Shown piece by piece: positions 1-9,648 of a stretch of DNA of 64,000 bases. Source of the stretch: G963667425 sp963667425 [NCBI: bacterium] (GTDB taxonomy: Bacteria > UBP6 > UBA1177); contig OY763407.1 in assembly GCA_963667425.1 (NCBI GenBank), positions 1,922,001 through 1,986,000 on the forward strand, written 5' to 3'. The position numbers and the translations under genes are program-made. The notes below the pieces were generated by a model. The model was not told the DNA's origin, searched no databases, and saw nothing but the letters and a program-made list of their open reading frames with translations. How positions within the stretch are numbered: the stretch's first letter is position 1; each line of letters starts with the position of its first letter.

Positions 1-939
1 GTCTGCAAATCTTTCGAGTCCTGAAAGTGTCATTGCAAGACCAATCCTTGCATTGATATTATCAGGATCCTGTGAAAGAACTATCGAGAAATTAACAAAA
101 GCTCTTTCCATATCACCATATTTAGCTGCAATAGTTCCTATATTATAGTTTGCACTTTTATTTTTAGGATCCATATTTACAGCATGCTGAAAACGGAGCA
201 TAGCAAGTGAATCATCACCCTGACTTGCATAAAGAACACCCATGTTGTTGTTAAGACCAGGATCTTTTTCATTTATTTTCATTGAGTTATAAGTAACCAT
301 TCTGGCAAGACCCATATCGTTTTTACGATAATAAATCATTCCAAGGTTTTTAAGAGCATCAGGATCTGACGGATCCTGAATAAGGATCTGACGTACAGAC
401 TGAATAGCATTCATATAATCGCCTCTCATAAGATAAAAACCGGCAATTGCACTAAGCACAGTTTTATTCTTAGGATTTTTTTCAAGAAATTTTTCACAAA
501 CTTCTATGGCTCTGTTGTATTCAAGCTTATTTGCATAAATAGAAGCTTTATTTATAACAGGAATAGCATAATCAGGATTTATATCCAATGCTTTGTTATA
601 ATTTTTCACAGCTTCAACATCATTTCCATTTATCTGATATGCAAGACCAAGATTAAAGTAAACAGTAGGAGATGTAGGATATGATTCAACAGCTTTTGTA
701 AAATTCTCAATTGCAAGATTAAAATCGGCTGCCTTTCCGTCTTTTACAGTTAAAGCTTCCTCTCCTTTTGCAGTATAGTACTCTGCCCATTCTTCGGCTG
801 TTTTTATTTTCTTTTCAACGACCTTTTTCTTCTCAGGTTTTACAGTAGTTTCAGATTTAACTTCAGATCCTGTCTGACATGAAGTAAAAGCAAAAACTGC
901 AAATATCATTGTAAAAAGAAAAAATAATTTTTTATTCAT
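1..939 (-). CDS. TPR-repeat lipoprotein, 3' end cut by window edge
   Basis: The ATG at 937-939 opens a frame that stays open to base 1, so about 313 N-terminal residues are visible and the C-terminus lies outside. The protein starts with a lipoprotein signal (MNKKLFFLFTMIF, then a lipobox ending FTSC at about residue 21), then a Lys/Glu-rich linker, then at least six tandem TPR units of about 34 residues (for example VYFNLGLAYQINGNDVEAV). It is probably an outer-membrane or periplasmic scaffold. AAAGGAG lies 8 nt before the ATG. The start overlaps the stop of the 1201-residue TPR gene by one base (TAATG), so the two are likely translationally coupled. By position and type it resembles the TPR lipoprotein GltE that follows GltD in Myxococcus; that link is inference. 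Confidence 0.85.
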   Translation of the reverse strand, partial: MNKKLFFLFTMIFAVFAFTSCQTGSEVKSETTVKPEKKKVVEKKIKTAEEWAEYYTAKGEEALTVKDGKAADFNLAIENFTKAVESYPTSPTVYFNLGLAYQINGNDVEAVKNYNKALDINPDYAIPVINKASIYANKLEYNRAIEVCEKFLEKNPKNKTVLSAIAGFYLMRGDYMNAIQSVRQILIQDPSDPDALKNLGMIYYRKNDMGLARMVTYNSMKINEKDPGLNNNMGVLYASQGDDSLAMLRFQHAVNMDPKNKSANYNIGTIAAKYGDMERAFVNFSIVLSQDPDNINARIGLAMTLSGLERFAD

Positions 940-3900
940 TACTTATTCTCCTTTGTTTCTTGTACAGACTCTTTTTCAGCGGCCGTTGTTTCTTCTGCTT
1001 GAGCTTTTACAGGTGCAGCAGCAGGAACAGCTTTTGGAAGCTCTGGTGTATTAAGTTTTTTCTCAAGAGCCTTACGAGTAGCGTCATCCATTGGAGGAAA
1101 CTCTATTTTAGAATCTATTCTACCAAGAGCAGAAGATGTTTCTATCATATCTGTTGGAGGAACTATATCATTAACATCATAGTATTTACCTCCGGTAACT
1201 TCCTGGAAGAATCTGAGCTCGTATTTTGCTTTTGCAACCCATTCATTATAAACGGATGTTTCATAACCTTTTTTCATTGCATTTTCAAAATATGCAACAG
1301 CATTTTTCTGAGCACCAAAAGCTTTTTCATCAAGATAGTTTTTATAAGCAGAAATCTGAGCCTCACTAAGCCATGGAGCTATAGGAGCAGCAAACATCTG
1401 ATCGGTAAGATCTTTATAAACTTTACCAATATAATAAAGAACAGCAGGTGTAAATCTTGGTGATTTTGTGGCACCTATTATCTGAGCATATTTTTCCTGA
1501 AGAGAAACTGTAAGCTCTATTTTTTTCTTCATTCTATTCTGAGAAACCTCATTAAAAGCATCTTTTACTTTGGCTGCCGCTTTAAGCTGTGTTTTTTCGT
1601 TAGGCATAAGGTCGTCAGGGTTTCCACCGCCATGATGAATTATCTTTCCGTCTTCAACATCAAAACCGTATTGAAGAAGTTCATAACCAGGCATTTTCTG
1701 CTTAAACTCTATATTGTTGAATTTAATTGCCATATATTCTTCATATTCAGGCTTAAGCTCTACAAGCATTCCTTCTGCTATAGCATCACGGCTGAATTCA
1801 TTAAGATCTTCTTTTTCTTTAAACTCTCCTGCTCTAGCAAGCTGAAGAACTTTGTCTATTGATTTAAAATAAGAAGCATCATCTTTCTTTTCTTTTGCCA
1901 TTTTTGCAATAGCAGCATAGATAGCAAATATATCATTGGAATGACCTTTAGAGACAACAACTTTAAGTTCTTTATCCTGAGCAACTTTTTTGCCGGATTT
2001 ATCTATAAAGTAATAATCCTTAAGTCCTTCAATGTCTGTGTACTTGTCTATATATGACATATAACCTTTTTCAGCCTTGTCATAAAAAGCAGGTCCCTTT
2101 CTCATCCATATAGCACCAAATTGAAGAGCTATCTTGGCTTTTTCTCTATCATCTTTCTCAAATTTGTCTATATAAACCTTATACTGGTCTATAGATTCCT
2201 CTGTTTTACCAAGACTTTCAAGAAGTACAGCTGCGTTGTAAACTGCATCTTTTGCACTTGGATTTGTAGGAGCTTTTTCAACGAAATCCATATAGAACTG
2301 TGCTGCTTTATCATAATATGCAATAGCCTGATAGTTCTTTGCAAGACCGAACATTATATTAGGTCTGTGTTTTGAATTTTTGTATATAGCATCAGTTTCA
2401 CTAAGGAATCTTTCCTGAATTCTGATAGCTTTATAAATATCTCCGCCATTTGTGTAATAGTAGATAGTATTGTTAAGAGCTACGTCATTAAATTTTGATT
2501 TTGGAAATTCTGTAACAAAAGCAAGATATCTTTCTGCTGATTCAAGTCTGTTTCCTTTTGAAGCAGGAATTTCAGATGCGTAGAATGTTGACATTTCTTT
2601 AAATTTTTCAAGATCGTTTTTAAGTCTGTTTCTACCTGAAATAAGAGCAGTATTTCTTAAAAACTCTCTTGATTTAGCGCTTATAGCTTCCCAATCTTTT
2701 GTTATAACAAGAGAGTCCATGATAAGGTCAGCAGCGTAAACTGCAAGTTCATCTCTAGGATATCTCTGAACTATAAGCTCAAAACTTGGAACGGCTTCTG
2801 TATAATGATTAAAAGCATAGTAAGTAATTGCCTGCTTATACATAATATCAACAAGATATTTTGAAGAAGGAATATTCTTAATGTAAGTATCACAAGCTTT
2901 TATAAATTTCTGATGAAGTTCAGGAACATCCATTGGTTTGAAACGTTCTTCAATTTTTGTAACATTAGTATTATTTTCACCTGCTACATGAACAGTATCT
3001 TCCTTGATGTCTTTATTGTTTTTGTTTTCATTAAGTCTCTGCTTGGCTTTTTCTCTTGCTTTGTTTGTATCTTCTTCAATAAGCCTGCTGAAACAATCAA
3101 CTGAACCATATGAAGCATCTTCAAAGTGTGAACCTTTTGTGTCTGCATCTGCAACTATCTGATACTGATCACCAGCTTCTTTGAATCTCTTATTATCATA
3201 AAGACATTCAGCATAGTTATATCTCATATCATAGGCAGATTCAGCTTTATCAAAATATTTAAGATACTTCGGGTAAAGTTCAAGAACTATATCCCAGGTC
3301 TCTTTTGCTTTTGTTTTTCTTGCTTCATTGTGGTATTCAACTGTGAGAAATCTTAAAGCAACTTCAGCAGTCTGTTTGGCACTTTCCATTGCTGCTTCAT
3401 CTTTTACATTAGCTTTTACCCACTCTGATTCAGGATCAGCATAAACTTCAACGAGTCTTAAGATCTCTTCACGAACTTTAGCTTTTTCATTTTTCTTTTT
3501 GTATGAATCAACAATGTTTTTCTGCCATACAGGAGCATCAGTATCTGTAGGAACTTCGGCAATAAGCTTTCTGTATATTTTTATAGCTTCATCAGTTCTA
3601 TCCTGTTCAAAATAGATTCCTGCAAGCTTTTTGAGAACCAAAACATAATATCTCTTATCTTTTACAATATTTTTGAAATAACTTTCAGCCTCATCAACAG
3701 AACCTGCTTCAGCATATGGGTTAACCATATCTTTAAGAGCATCTTCCTTAAGACTTATTTTCTCAAATTTTGCTGAATAAAGAACAACCTGCTGGAATTC
3801 CTTAACAGATTCAGCATATTCACCTATATTATAAAGAACCCATGCATGTTTATAAAGAGCATACCCGTAAAATTCGTTATTAGGATATTTCTGAACAAGA

Positions 3901-4544
3901 GCTTCATAGTTAGGTTTAGCTTTGAAAACATTATTGTTATTAAAGAAATACTCACCCATCTGAAGATATGCATCAGGAGCAAACTTTGATTTTTCATACT
4001 TTTCAGTAACTATTGTATAGTATCTGATTGCTCTGAGTGGCTGACCTACTTCCATAAGGTTGGATGCCATAAAGAAGTAAACTTCATCAATACCTGTAAA
4101 ATCAGGATATTTTTTAATGATCAGATCACAAACGTTTATAGCTTCCTTGTTCCAAACCCATACAGGAGAAAGGTCAAGTTCAGGCATTTTTGCGTTAGGA
4201 TCGTTCATTTCATAATATTTATCTGTCAGCTTATTGTAATCTTCCATAACAACAGCTTTTATAGATCTTGCCTTTTCCCAGTAAAGCTCTGCAAGTCTTC
4301 TATAAACTTCAGCTTTTCTTGGACCATCAGGAAAATCCTTAAGAAGATCTTTAAGCTGCTGAATAGCTTCATCTCTTTTTTGAGCTGATTTGGAGTCGGT
4401 CTTTACTTCTTTATCGACCGCAACCGTTTTTGGCCCCTGACTAACCTCTTCAGTGTTCTCTTTTTTCTGTCTTGCACCCATAAGAGATGCTGAAGAAACA
4501 AAAAGAACAAGAATCAGAATGGTAATATATTTTCTGTTCATCAT
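939..4544 (-). CDS. Giant exported TPR protein (GltD/AgmU-like size and type)
   Basis: 1201 residues with an N-terminal Sec signal (hydrophobic residues about 6-22, then an Ala-Arg cleavage region) and no lipobox. Nearly the whole mature part is helical TPR-type repeats, many with the Ala/Tyr/Pro pattern of envelope TPRs (e.g. YKHAWVLYNIGEYAESVKEF, YPNNEFYGYAL). The tail after about residue 1160 is Ala/Pro/Glu/Lys-rich and looks disordered. It likely acts as a periplasmic scaffold. Length, export signal and gene neighbours (a TPR lipoprotein on each side and an OMP barrel upstream) recall AgmU/GltD of Myxococcus gliding and envelope complexes, which is about 1200 residues long. Repeat proteins are hard to assign without a profile search, so the link is tentative. 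An in-frame ATG at 4541 is an alternative start. Confidence 0.85.
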   Translation of the reverse strand: MMNRKYITILILVLFVSSASLMGARQKKENTEEVSQGPKTVAVDKEVKTDSKSAQKRDEAIQQLKDLLKDFPDGPRKAEVYRRLAELYWEKARSIKAVVMEDYNKLTDKYYEMNDPNAKMPELDLSPVWVWNKEAINVCDLIIKKYPDFTGIDEVYFFMASNLMEVGQPLRAIRYYTIVTEKYEKSKFAPDAYLQMGEYFFNNNNVFKAKPNYEALVQKYPNNEFYGYALYKHAWVLYNIGEYAESVKEFQQVVLYSAKFEKISLKEDALKDMVNPYAEAGSVDEAESYFKNIVKDKRYYVLVLKKLAGIYFEQDRTDEAIKIYRKLIAEVPTDTDAPVWQKNIVDSYKKKNEKAKVREEILRLVEVYADPESEWVKANVKDEAAMESAKQTAEVALRFLTVEYHNEARKTKAKETWDIVLELYPKYLKYFDKAESAYDMRYNYAECLYDNKRFKEAGDQYQIVADADTKGSHFEDASYGSVDCFSRLIEEDTNKAREKAKQRLNENKNNKDIKEDTVHVAGENNTNVTKIEERFKPMDVPELHQKFIKACDTYIKNIPSSKYLVDIMYKQAITYYAFNHYTEAVPSFELIVQRYPRDELAVYAADLIMDSLVITKDWEAISAKSREFLRNTALISGRNRLKNDLEKFKEMSTFYASEIPASKGNRLESAERYLAFVTEFPKSKFNDVALNNTIYYYTNGGDIYKAIRIQERFLSETDAIYKNSKHRPNIMFGLAKNYQAIAYYDKAAQFYMDFVEKAPTNPSAKDAVYNAAVLLESLGKTEESIDQYKVYIDKFEKDDREKAKIALQFGAIWMRKGPAFYDKAEKGYMSYIDKYTDIEGLKDYYFIDKSGKKVAQDKELKVVVSKGHSNDIFAIYAAIAKMAKEKKDDASYFKSIDKVLQLARAGEFKEKEDLNEFSRDAIAEGMLVELKPEYEEYMAIKFNNIEFKQKMPGYELLQYGFDVEDGKIIHHGGGNPDDLMPNEKTQLKAAAKVKDAFNEVSQNRMKKKIELTVSLQEKYAQIIGATKSPRFTPAVLYYIGKVYKDLTDQMFAAPIAPWLSEAQISAYKNYLDEKAFGAQKNAVAYFENAMKKGYETSVYNEWVAKAKYELRFFQEVTGGKYYDVNDIVPPTDMIETSSALGRIDSKIEFPPMDDATRKALEKKLNTPELPKAVPAAAPVKAQAEETTAAEKESVQETKENK

Positions 4545-4578
4545 ATTCGCTAAACCTCTTTAGATTTTTCTATCCACA

Positions 4579-6207
4579 TTATTTATCATCAATACAAGCA
4601 CTTTGTATGTTATAGAAATAGTATCCGAGTTCATCTTCCCAGTACTCGCCATCAAAAGGCCAATAGTAGGAATGTTCAGGAACTGCAGGAGAAAATGTAC
4701 TTTCTTCTCTTTTCTCAGCTTCTTTAAGTTTCTGACCATAAAGCTCTTCCTGCTCGAAAATAACTTTCTGCTTATCTGTCATCTCAAAACGGATAGCTTT
4801 TGCATTTGCTATAAGGTCAAGAAGGTCGCCGGACATTCTTTTAAGTCTTCCAGCAATCCATTTACCTGATTCATCTCTTAATGTTATAAGCTGATAAGAC
4901 ATTTTCTGCTCAAGATCCTTAGAAACATCACTATCTTTAAACCTTGAAGAAGATTTTTCAATAATAGAAAGTTCTTTCTCAATTTCCTTTATATGATTGT
5001 ACTGTTTACGGAATATAGGATCTCCAAGAATATCCTTTATAACTGCAGGAGGAAGAACTGATTCTTTTCCTGCAAGAGAATCATTATACTGAGAAAGGAT
5101 ATCTCTATAAATATCAAGACCTGTTTTTGTTGAAACATCTTCGATATATGTATCTATAGTTGTTTTATAACCAGGATAAACCTCAAAGAATTTATCTATA
5201 ACGAAGTTAACTTCCTTATATCTGCAAAGATTGTAGAAAGTAACTGCTTCAACTATGTTTATTTCAGGGAAGTAAACATTTGAAAAGAACGGAGAGCGGA
5301 GTGTTACAACAGTTCCGAGAGTGGAGTCGAAACGGCTGATAAGCATTGATGCCCATGTTCTTGCAAAAAGAGATTCAAACCACTGTGAATTCTCTCTGTC
5401 AACGTTATTAAAATAGTTAAGAGCAACGTTGAACATAGCAAGAGGATTCTTGGTGTTCTTATCAAAACCTGCAGCATAGTAAAGTTCACCGAGAGCAAGC
5501 TCAACCATACCTTTAAGTTTCTTCATATCAACACCGATATACTTATCATCTCCCATTTTTCTTATTTCTGTAAAGCTGTTCATAGCTTCAGCATACATCT
5601 GCTGCCTTACCTGAATAACTCCCATGAAATATTTCGCTCTTGGGTAAAAAGAGCTGTAATCTTTTATTTTTGAAAAAAGTTCAAGAGCTTTTTCATCATC
5701 TTTGTTATAAAAACTGATCTTACCAAGATAATAAAGAATCTCATTTGCGAACTTTTTAGGAAGCGCTTCAGAATCAACATTTGAAAGAATTGCAAAAAGA
5801 ACTCTTTCATCATTTGTCTGATATGTTACAGCAAGAAGCTTAAGAAGAGATGAAACGAAGTAGTGACCATCAGGACCTTCAAAAAGAATTTCAGCAAGCT
5901 GATATTCAGCTGCCTGGTAAAGTCCCATACGGAATAAGGATTCTGCATAATAATAGCGGGCAGTCTCATGAAGTCTTGACCAGTCACTATTTTTCATTAT
6001 GGCATTAAAACCCATTGCCGCAGTTTCATAATCTCCGTCATTATATGCTTCAACAGTTTTTACAACTGCCGGAGGCATACCTTTCACAAAACTCTCTTCA
6101 ACTTCTTCATACTTTTTCATTTCCTGCTCTCTTACCGTATATTTTCCGGCACAGGAAACAAGCATGAAGGAAAGAAGGAGCAATATCGCCAACAACACCT
6201 TTTTCAT
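4579..6207 (-). CDS. TPR-containing lipoprotein (GltC/GltE-like candidate)
   Basis: 542 residues. A lipoprotein signal is clear: MKKVLLAILLLLSFMLVSCAG, with the lipobox Cys at residue 19. The mature region carries degenerate TPRs at about residues 45-320 (for example ARYYYAESLFRMGLYQAAEY and ARAKYFMGVIQVRQQMYAEA), then a long helical stretch rich in Glu and Lys and an aromatic C-terminus with several Tyr-Trp residues. It sits between the beta-barrel gene (20-nt gap) and the giant TPR gene (34-nt gap), all in the same direction, so it is likely an envelope-complex subunit. No enzyme motif is seen. It could equally be a general outer-membrane assembly or cell-division TPR lipoprotein; the gliding-type assignment rests on gene order. 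Confidence 0.82.
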   Translation of the reverse strand: MKKVLLAILLLLSFMLVSCAGKYTVREQEMKKYEEVEESFVKGMPPAVVKTVEAYNDGDYETAAMGFNAIMKNSDWSRLHETARYYYAESLFRMGLYQAAEYQLAEILFEGPDGHYFVSSLLKLLAVTYQTNDERVLFAILSNVDSEALPKKFANEILYYLGKISFYNKDDEKALELFSKIKDYSSFYPRAKYFMGVIQVRQQMYAEAMNSFTEIRKMGDDKYIGVDMKKLKGMVELALGELYYAAGFDKNTKNPLAMFNVALNYFNNVDRENSQWFESLFARTWASMLISRFDSTLGTVVTLRSPFFSNVYFPEINIVEAVTFYNLCRYKEVNFVIDKFFEVYPGYKTTIDTYIEDVSTKTGLDIYRDILSQYNDSLAGKESVLPPAVIKDILGDPIFRKQYNHIKEIEKELSIIEKSSSRFKDSDVSKDLEQKMSYQLITLRDESGKWIAGRLKRMSGDLLDLIANAKAIRFEMTDKQKVIFEQEELYGQKLKEAEKREESTFSPAVPEHSYYWPFDGEYWEDELGYYFYNIQSACIDDK

Positions 6208-6227
6208 AATGAGACCTCTCGGAAGAA

Positions 6228-7088
6228 TTAGTTAAAAGGGAAAAACATACTGGCACCAAAAAGAAGAACGAAATCTGTTTTAACATAGTTCTCCTTTCCC
6301 GAACCTTCTATCTTAAATCTGTCATCACTCATCATGTGCCAGTCAAGATTACAGTTAAGGGCAAAATTGTTGCCAAGGAAAAGTCTTCCTGCCACACCAA
6401 AGTCAGCAGAGATATTTCCATTTGTTTCACTCTCTTCGAGATGTTCTATTTCAACAACATAGTATGATGCACCAGCAAGAACACTAAGGTCATATTTTGC
6501 TATTGCATTACCAAAGAAACTCATCTTTCCATATATCGGAGAGAATTCAAGAGCAAGTCCACCTGCATATTTAAGATTGCTTGTGGAAATAAGAGCTGCA
6601 TCACCATTAACGCCTTCAACATTCTCTTTAAAAGACTTATCTATTGCAGCTGCGCCATAAAGGCCTCTTACATGAAGTCCGAGGTATTCATTGAAATGAT
6701 AGCCAAAATTAAGGCCAACAGTAAAAATGTTGTTCCAGTCATTGAAAGCTGCACCAACACCTACACCAAGTTCAAATCTACCATCTTTTGAAAAATCTTT
6801 TTTCTGAACAACTTTAATTTTGTCATCTTTAATGATCTGAAGTTCACGAAGTTTTTCCTCGCCTTTTTTGTCAGCCATAGCATCTTTTACCGAAAGAGCT
6901 GCTGTCTGAGGAGCTGCCTCTTCCTTAACTTCTTTAGTTTCAGCAGGAGCTGCTTCTTCTGTGTCTGCAGTCTTGTCATCTCCGGAAGATGTGCTGTTAA
7001 GATCAAAAAGGTCATCTGCAGCGACAAGTTCAGCTGCAAAAAATAGAACAAGCACTAGTGCCAATACAGAAAAGATTCTCTTCTTCAT
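6228..7088 (-). CDS. Outer-membrane beta-barrel protein of the myxobacterial OMP type
   Basis: 286 residues from the ATG at 7086-7088, which has AAGGA just upstream; the frame is open further up, but that part has no signal peptide and contains the promoter. A signal peptide (MKKRIFSVLALVLVLFFAA, AxA site near residue 24) is followed by an acidic Ala/Glu/Thr linker to about residue 80. The C-terminal half has alternating hydrophobic strands and ends in Phe (FFPFN). The segment with GRFELGVGVG, then GLNFGYHFNEYLGL, matches my memory of the outer-membrane barrel domain of myxobacterial gliding clusters (TIGR04565-like, as in GltA/GltB/CglE). This is the best family-level evidence for the nature of the cluster. 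It is first in the operon, behind a TTGACA promoter. Confidence 0.8.
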   Translation of the reverse strand: MKKRIFSVLALVLVLFFAAELVAADDLFDLNSTSSGDDKTADTEEAAPAETKEVKEEAAPQTAALSVKDAMADKKGEEKLRELQIIKDDKIKVVQKKDFSKDGRFELGVGVGAAFNDWNNIFTVGLNFGYHFNEYLGLHVRGLYGAAAIDKSFKENVEGVNGDAALISTSNLKYAGGLALEFSPIYGKMSFFGNAIAKYDLSVLAGASYYVVEIEHLEESETNGNISADFGVAGRLFLGNNFALNCNLDWHMMSDDRFKIEGSGKENYVKTDFVLLFGASMFFPFN

Positions 7089-7137
7089 AGTTCCTTTCCC
7101 ATTAGTATTAATAAAATCCACCAAAATAAACTGCCTT

Positions 7138-7166
7138 ACCCTATTTGATTTTGTTTTTGATGTCAA
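7138..7166 (-). promoter_or_regulatory. Sigma-70-type promoter for the barrel/TPR operon
   Basis: On the minus strand a perfect TTGACA (7166-7161) is followed by a 17-bp spacer and TAGGGT (7143-7138), a poor -10. It lies about 50 bp before the ATG of the barrel gene. The -35 and the spacing are convincing, the -10 less so. Confidence 0.5.
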
Positions 7167-7350
7167 GATTTTTTACTGTGCATGTTTTTTTTTTACAAAA
7201 CTATTATTTTAAATGCTTTTTAAACGCTATTTTTAAACATTTTTTATTAATGGCGGAAATATATTCCAACAAAAAGCATAAAAGAAGTACTAACTCATCA
7301 ATTATCTCTAGGAACATTTAGTTCGAAAAATTCCATGAAACAGCTTTTTT

Positions 7351-7379
7351 TTGACAAAAGTATTCCATACACCTATAAT
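7351..7379 (+). promoter_or_regulatory. Perfect consensus sigma-70 promoter
   Basis: TTGACA at 7351-7356, a 17-bp spacer, and TATAAT at 7374-7379. Both hexamers match the housekeeping sigma consensus exactly at the ideal spacing, 34 bp before the start codon of the glycosyltransferase gene. The TTG of the -35 also opens the longer version of that reading frame, which argues that the upstream start is not real. Confidence 0.85.
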
Positions 7380-7413
7380 CGCAAAGTTTTTTTATAAATT
7401 TGGAGCATTTACA

Positions 7414-9645
7414 ATGAGTAAGTTTGAAGCATTTCTTGACTCTGGCAAAAAAAGAAACTACGTACTTCTTGCGCTTATTTCATCAATAGTACTTCTGCCT
7501 CTTTTAGGAAGCTATCCACTTTTAGGTCAGTGGGAACCTCATTACGGCAGAGTTGTAGATGAAATGTTCAGAAACAATTCATGGGACTGGTTTCTTAATC
7601 CTATATATTTAGGTAAGGAAAATTTCTGGTCAAAACCAATTTTCTGTTTCTGGATGGTATTTCCTTTTTATAAAATATTCGGGCACTCTGAACTTGCAAT
7701 GAGAATTCCCTTTGCCCTTAACGGAATATTCGGTGTTCTTCTTACATATTATATAACTGAAAAAATGTTCTCTTCAAAAGCAAGAGCATTCTGGGCAGCA
7801 CTTATAATGCTTCTCACACCTTATTATTATATGATATCCAGACAGTTCATGTGGGACATCACAACCACAGTATTTCTTTTTGGAGCAGTCGGACTCCTTT
7901 ACCTTGGAATCAGAGATGTCAATAAAAAGTATACAAGAGTTGCATATGTCTTTCTTGGAATAGTAATGCTTACAAAAGGTCTTATGGCAATACTCATTCC
8001 CGGTGGCATATTTTTCCTCTGGATGATAGTTCAGAAAGACCGTGCCAAAGCTATAGATATCTTAAAAAAGCTCAGACTCTTTGAAGGTTTAATAATTTTC
8101 TTAATAGTTTCAGGTCCATGGTATTTATACATGGCGATAAAACATGGAATGCCGTTCTTTAAAGAATTTTTTATAGAAAATCATTTCGGAAGAGTTGCCG
8201 GAACAATTGATAAACCAGATGCACCATTTGAATTTTATGTATGGCAGTTATGCCTCGGAGCATTTCCGTGGATAGGGCTTTTTATCCCAGCCTTCTATAT
8301 TAATGTTAAAAAATCAGAAAAAAAAGAAGAAGAACTTTTCACAATACTTTCATTTTTCTTCATATTCCTCTTTTTTACACTCTCGGCAACTAAATTTCCT
8401 CACTATATTTTTCCAGCCATTCCATTTTTTGCAATAATTGTTGCATCAATATTTTCTGAGCACATAAAAGGAAAAGGCTCAGAGCTCATACTCTTCACAT
8501 CAATGATGGGAGCAATGACACTTGGACTTATAACAAAAGATATTGGAACCGGTATGAACTATCGTGACTTCCTCTACATCATAACTACACACAAAGTTCA
8601 AAACTGGTTTGGAAGAGTATTTGACATGAGACCATGGCTTTACTATCTTATTCCTCCAATAATACTTTCAGTCCTGCTTCCTTTAGTTGTAAAATCCTTA
8701 TCTTTTGTGATAAAGCCTCTAAAAACAAAAGTAGAATGTTCTCTCAAAGCATCCGCAATACTTTTCGCACTTTCAGCATTTGCATTTTCAGCCTACATAA
8801 ACTACAACTGGGTACCGAATATGCTTGAAGTGTTCTCTTCCCAGAAAATGGCAGAGAAATTCTTAAGCGAGAAAAAACCAGGCGACATAATTATTGATTT
8901 TGACAACTGGAAAAACAGAGGTCTTATCTATTACATTGGAACAGAAAACAATCTTCTTCGTCTCACAAGACCTGAACAAGTTGCAAAAACAATTGAAACA
9001 CATCCTGAAAACACAGTTTATATAACAACAAAAATAAATAAAATACCTGAACTCAGAGCAATAATATCTTCAAAACCAGGCATACCTCTCGAAAGAATAA
9101 TGGATGATGAAGTTGATACGTATAAAGAAATAGAACTTCTGAAAGCATCAATGAAAGATAAAGATAAAATGGATGATTCATGGAAAAAAGGACTCATTCA
9201 GGAAAGCGATATCCCTAAAAACATAAACAAACTTGGTGGAACCCTTGGAAACGGTTCAGTTGAATTCATAGGATACACAATAAACAAAACATACTTTAAA
9301 CAAAGCGAACCTATCGAAATCACGCTTTATTACAAAACAATGAAAAAACTTGACAGCAACTACCATTTCTTTTTCCATCTTGATGTTGCAGACGGAGCAC
9401 TACCATACAGCATCAAACTTGACGAATATCCTCTCAAAGGATTCTACCCTGCAACAAAATGGGAAGAAGGAACAATCGTAAAACAGACATTTGAAACAGA
9501 TGTTCCATCAAAACACCCTGGAGGCGGAATAAAAATATATGGTGGACTTTACGAAGGAGGCAACAGGCTCCCCGTTGATCAGGACAACTTTAATGATGGT
9601 GAAAACCGATTTATATTAGGACAATTCAGAATAAGGATAAAATAA
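7414..9645 (+). CDS. GT39/ArnT-like membrane glycosyltransferase with C-terminal beta domain
   Basis: 743 residues from the ATG at 7414, preceded by TTGGAG and the perfect promoter. The N-terminal 480 residues hold about a dozen membrane helices. The first external loop carries GQWEPHYGR (residues 38-46), at the position of the acidic catalytic motif in PMT/ArnT enzymes of GT family 39, which move sugars from polyprenyl-phosphate donors to protein or lipid. Loop motifs such as FWSKPIFCFW and LSATKFPHYIFPAIPF fit the same family. A soluble tail from about residue 485 ends in a predicted beta-sandwich (about 600-743; SVEFIGYTINKTYF, FFFHLDV) that may bind sugar or acceptor. The acceptor cannot be read from sequence. 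The pseudouridine synthase gene follows after 3 nt. Confidence 0.85.
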   Translation: MSKFEAFLDSGKKRNYVLLALISSIVLLPLLGSYPLLGQWEPHYGRVVDEMFRNNSWDWFLNPIYLGKENFWSKPIFCFWMVFPFYKIFGHSELAMRIPFALNGIFGVLLTYYITEKMFSSKARAFWAALIMLLTPYYYMISRQFMWDITTTVFLFGAVGLLYLGIRDVNKKYTRVAYVFLGIVMLTKGLMAILIPGGIFFLWMIVQKDRAKAIDILKKLRLFEGLIIFLIVSGPWYLYMAIKHGMPFFKEFFIENHFGRVAGTIDKPDAPFEFYVWQLCLGAFPWIGLFIPAFYINVKKSEKKEEELFTILSFFFIFLFFTLSATKFPHYIFPAIPFFAIIVASIFSEHIKGKGSELILFTSMMGAMTLGLITKDIGTGMNYRDFLYIITTHKVQNWFGRVFDMRPWLYYLIPPIILSVLLPLVVKSLSFVIKPLKTKVECSLKASAILFALSAFAFSAYINYNWVPNMLEVFSSQKMAEKFLSEKKPGDIIIDFDNWKNRGLIYYIGTENNLLRLTRPEQVAKTIETHPENTVYITTKINKIPELRAIISSKPGIPLERIMDDEVDTYKEIELLKASMKDKDKMDDSWKKGLIQESDIPKNINKLGGTLGNGSVEFIGYTINKTYFKQSEPIEITLYYKTMKKLDSNYHFFFHLDVADGALPYSIKLDEYPLKGFYPATKWEEGTIVKQTFETDVPSKHPGGGIKIYGGLYEGGNRLPVDQDNFNDGENRFILGQFRIRIK

Positions 9646-9648
9646 TTA

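Larger units (their letters stand above)
7089..7413. other. Divergent intergenic region
   Basis: 325 bases between the minus-strand barrel gene and the plus-strand glycosyltransferase gene. It holds one candidate promoter in each direction and AT-rich sequence. I see no RNA gene or further reading frame with a ribosome binding site. Confidence 0.6.

Noticed and set aside
7351-7413. Upstream TTG start for the glycosyltransferase
   Set aside because: The TTG is the -35 of a perfect promoter, and the added residues precede a good GGAG-ATG start.
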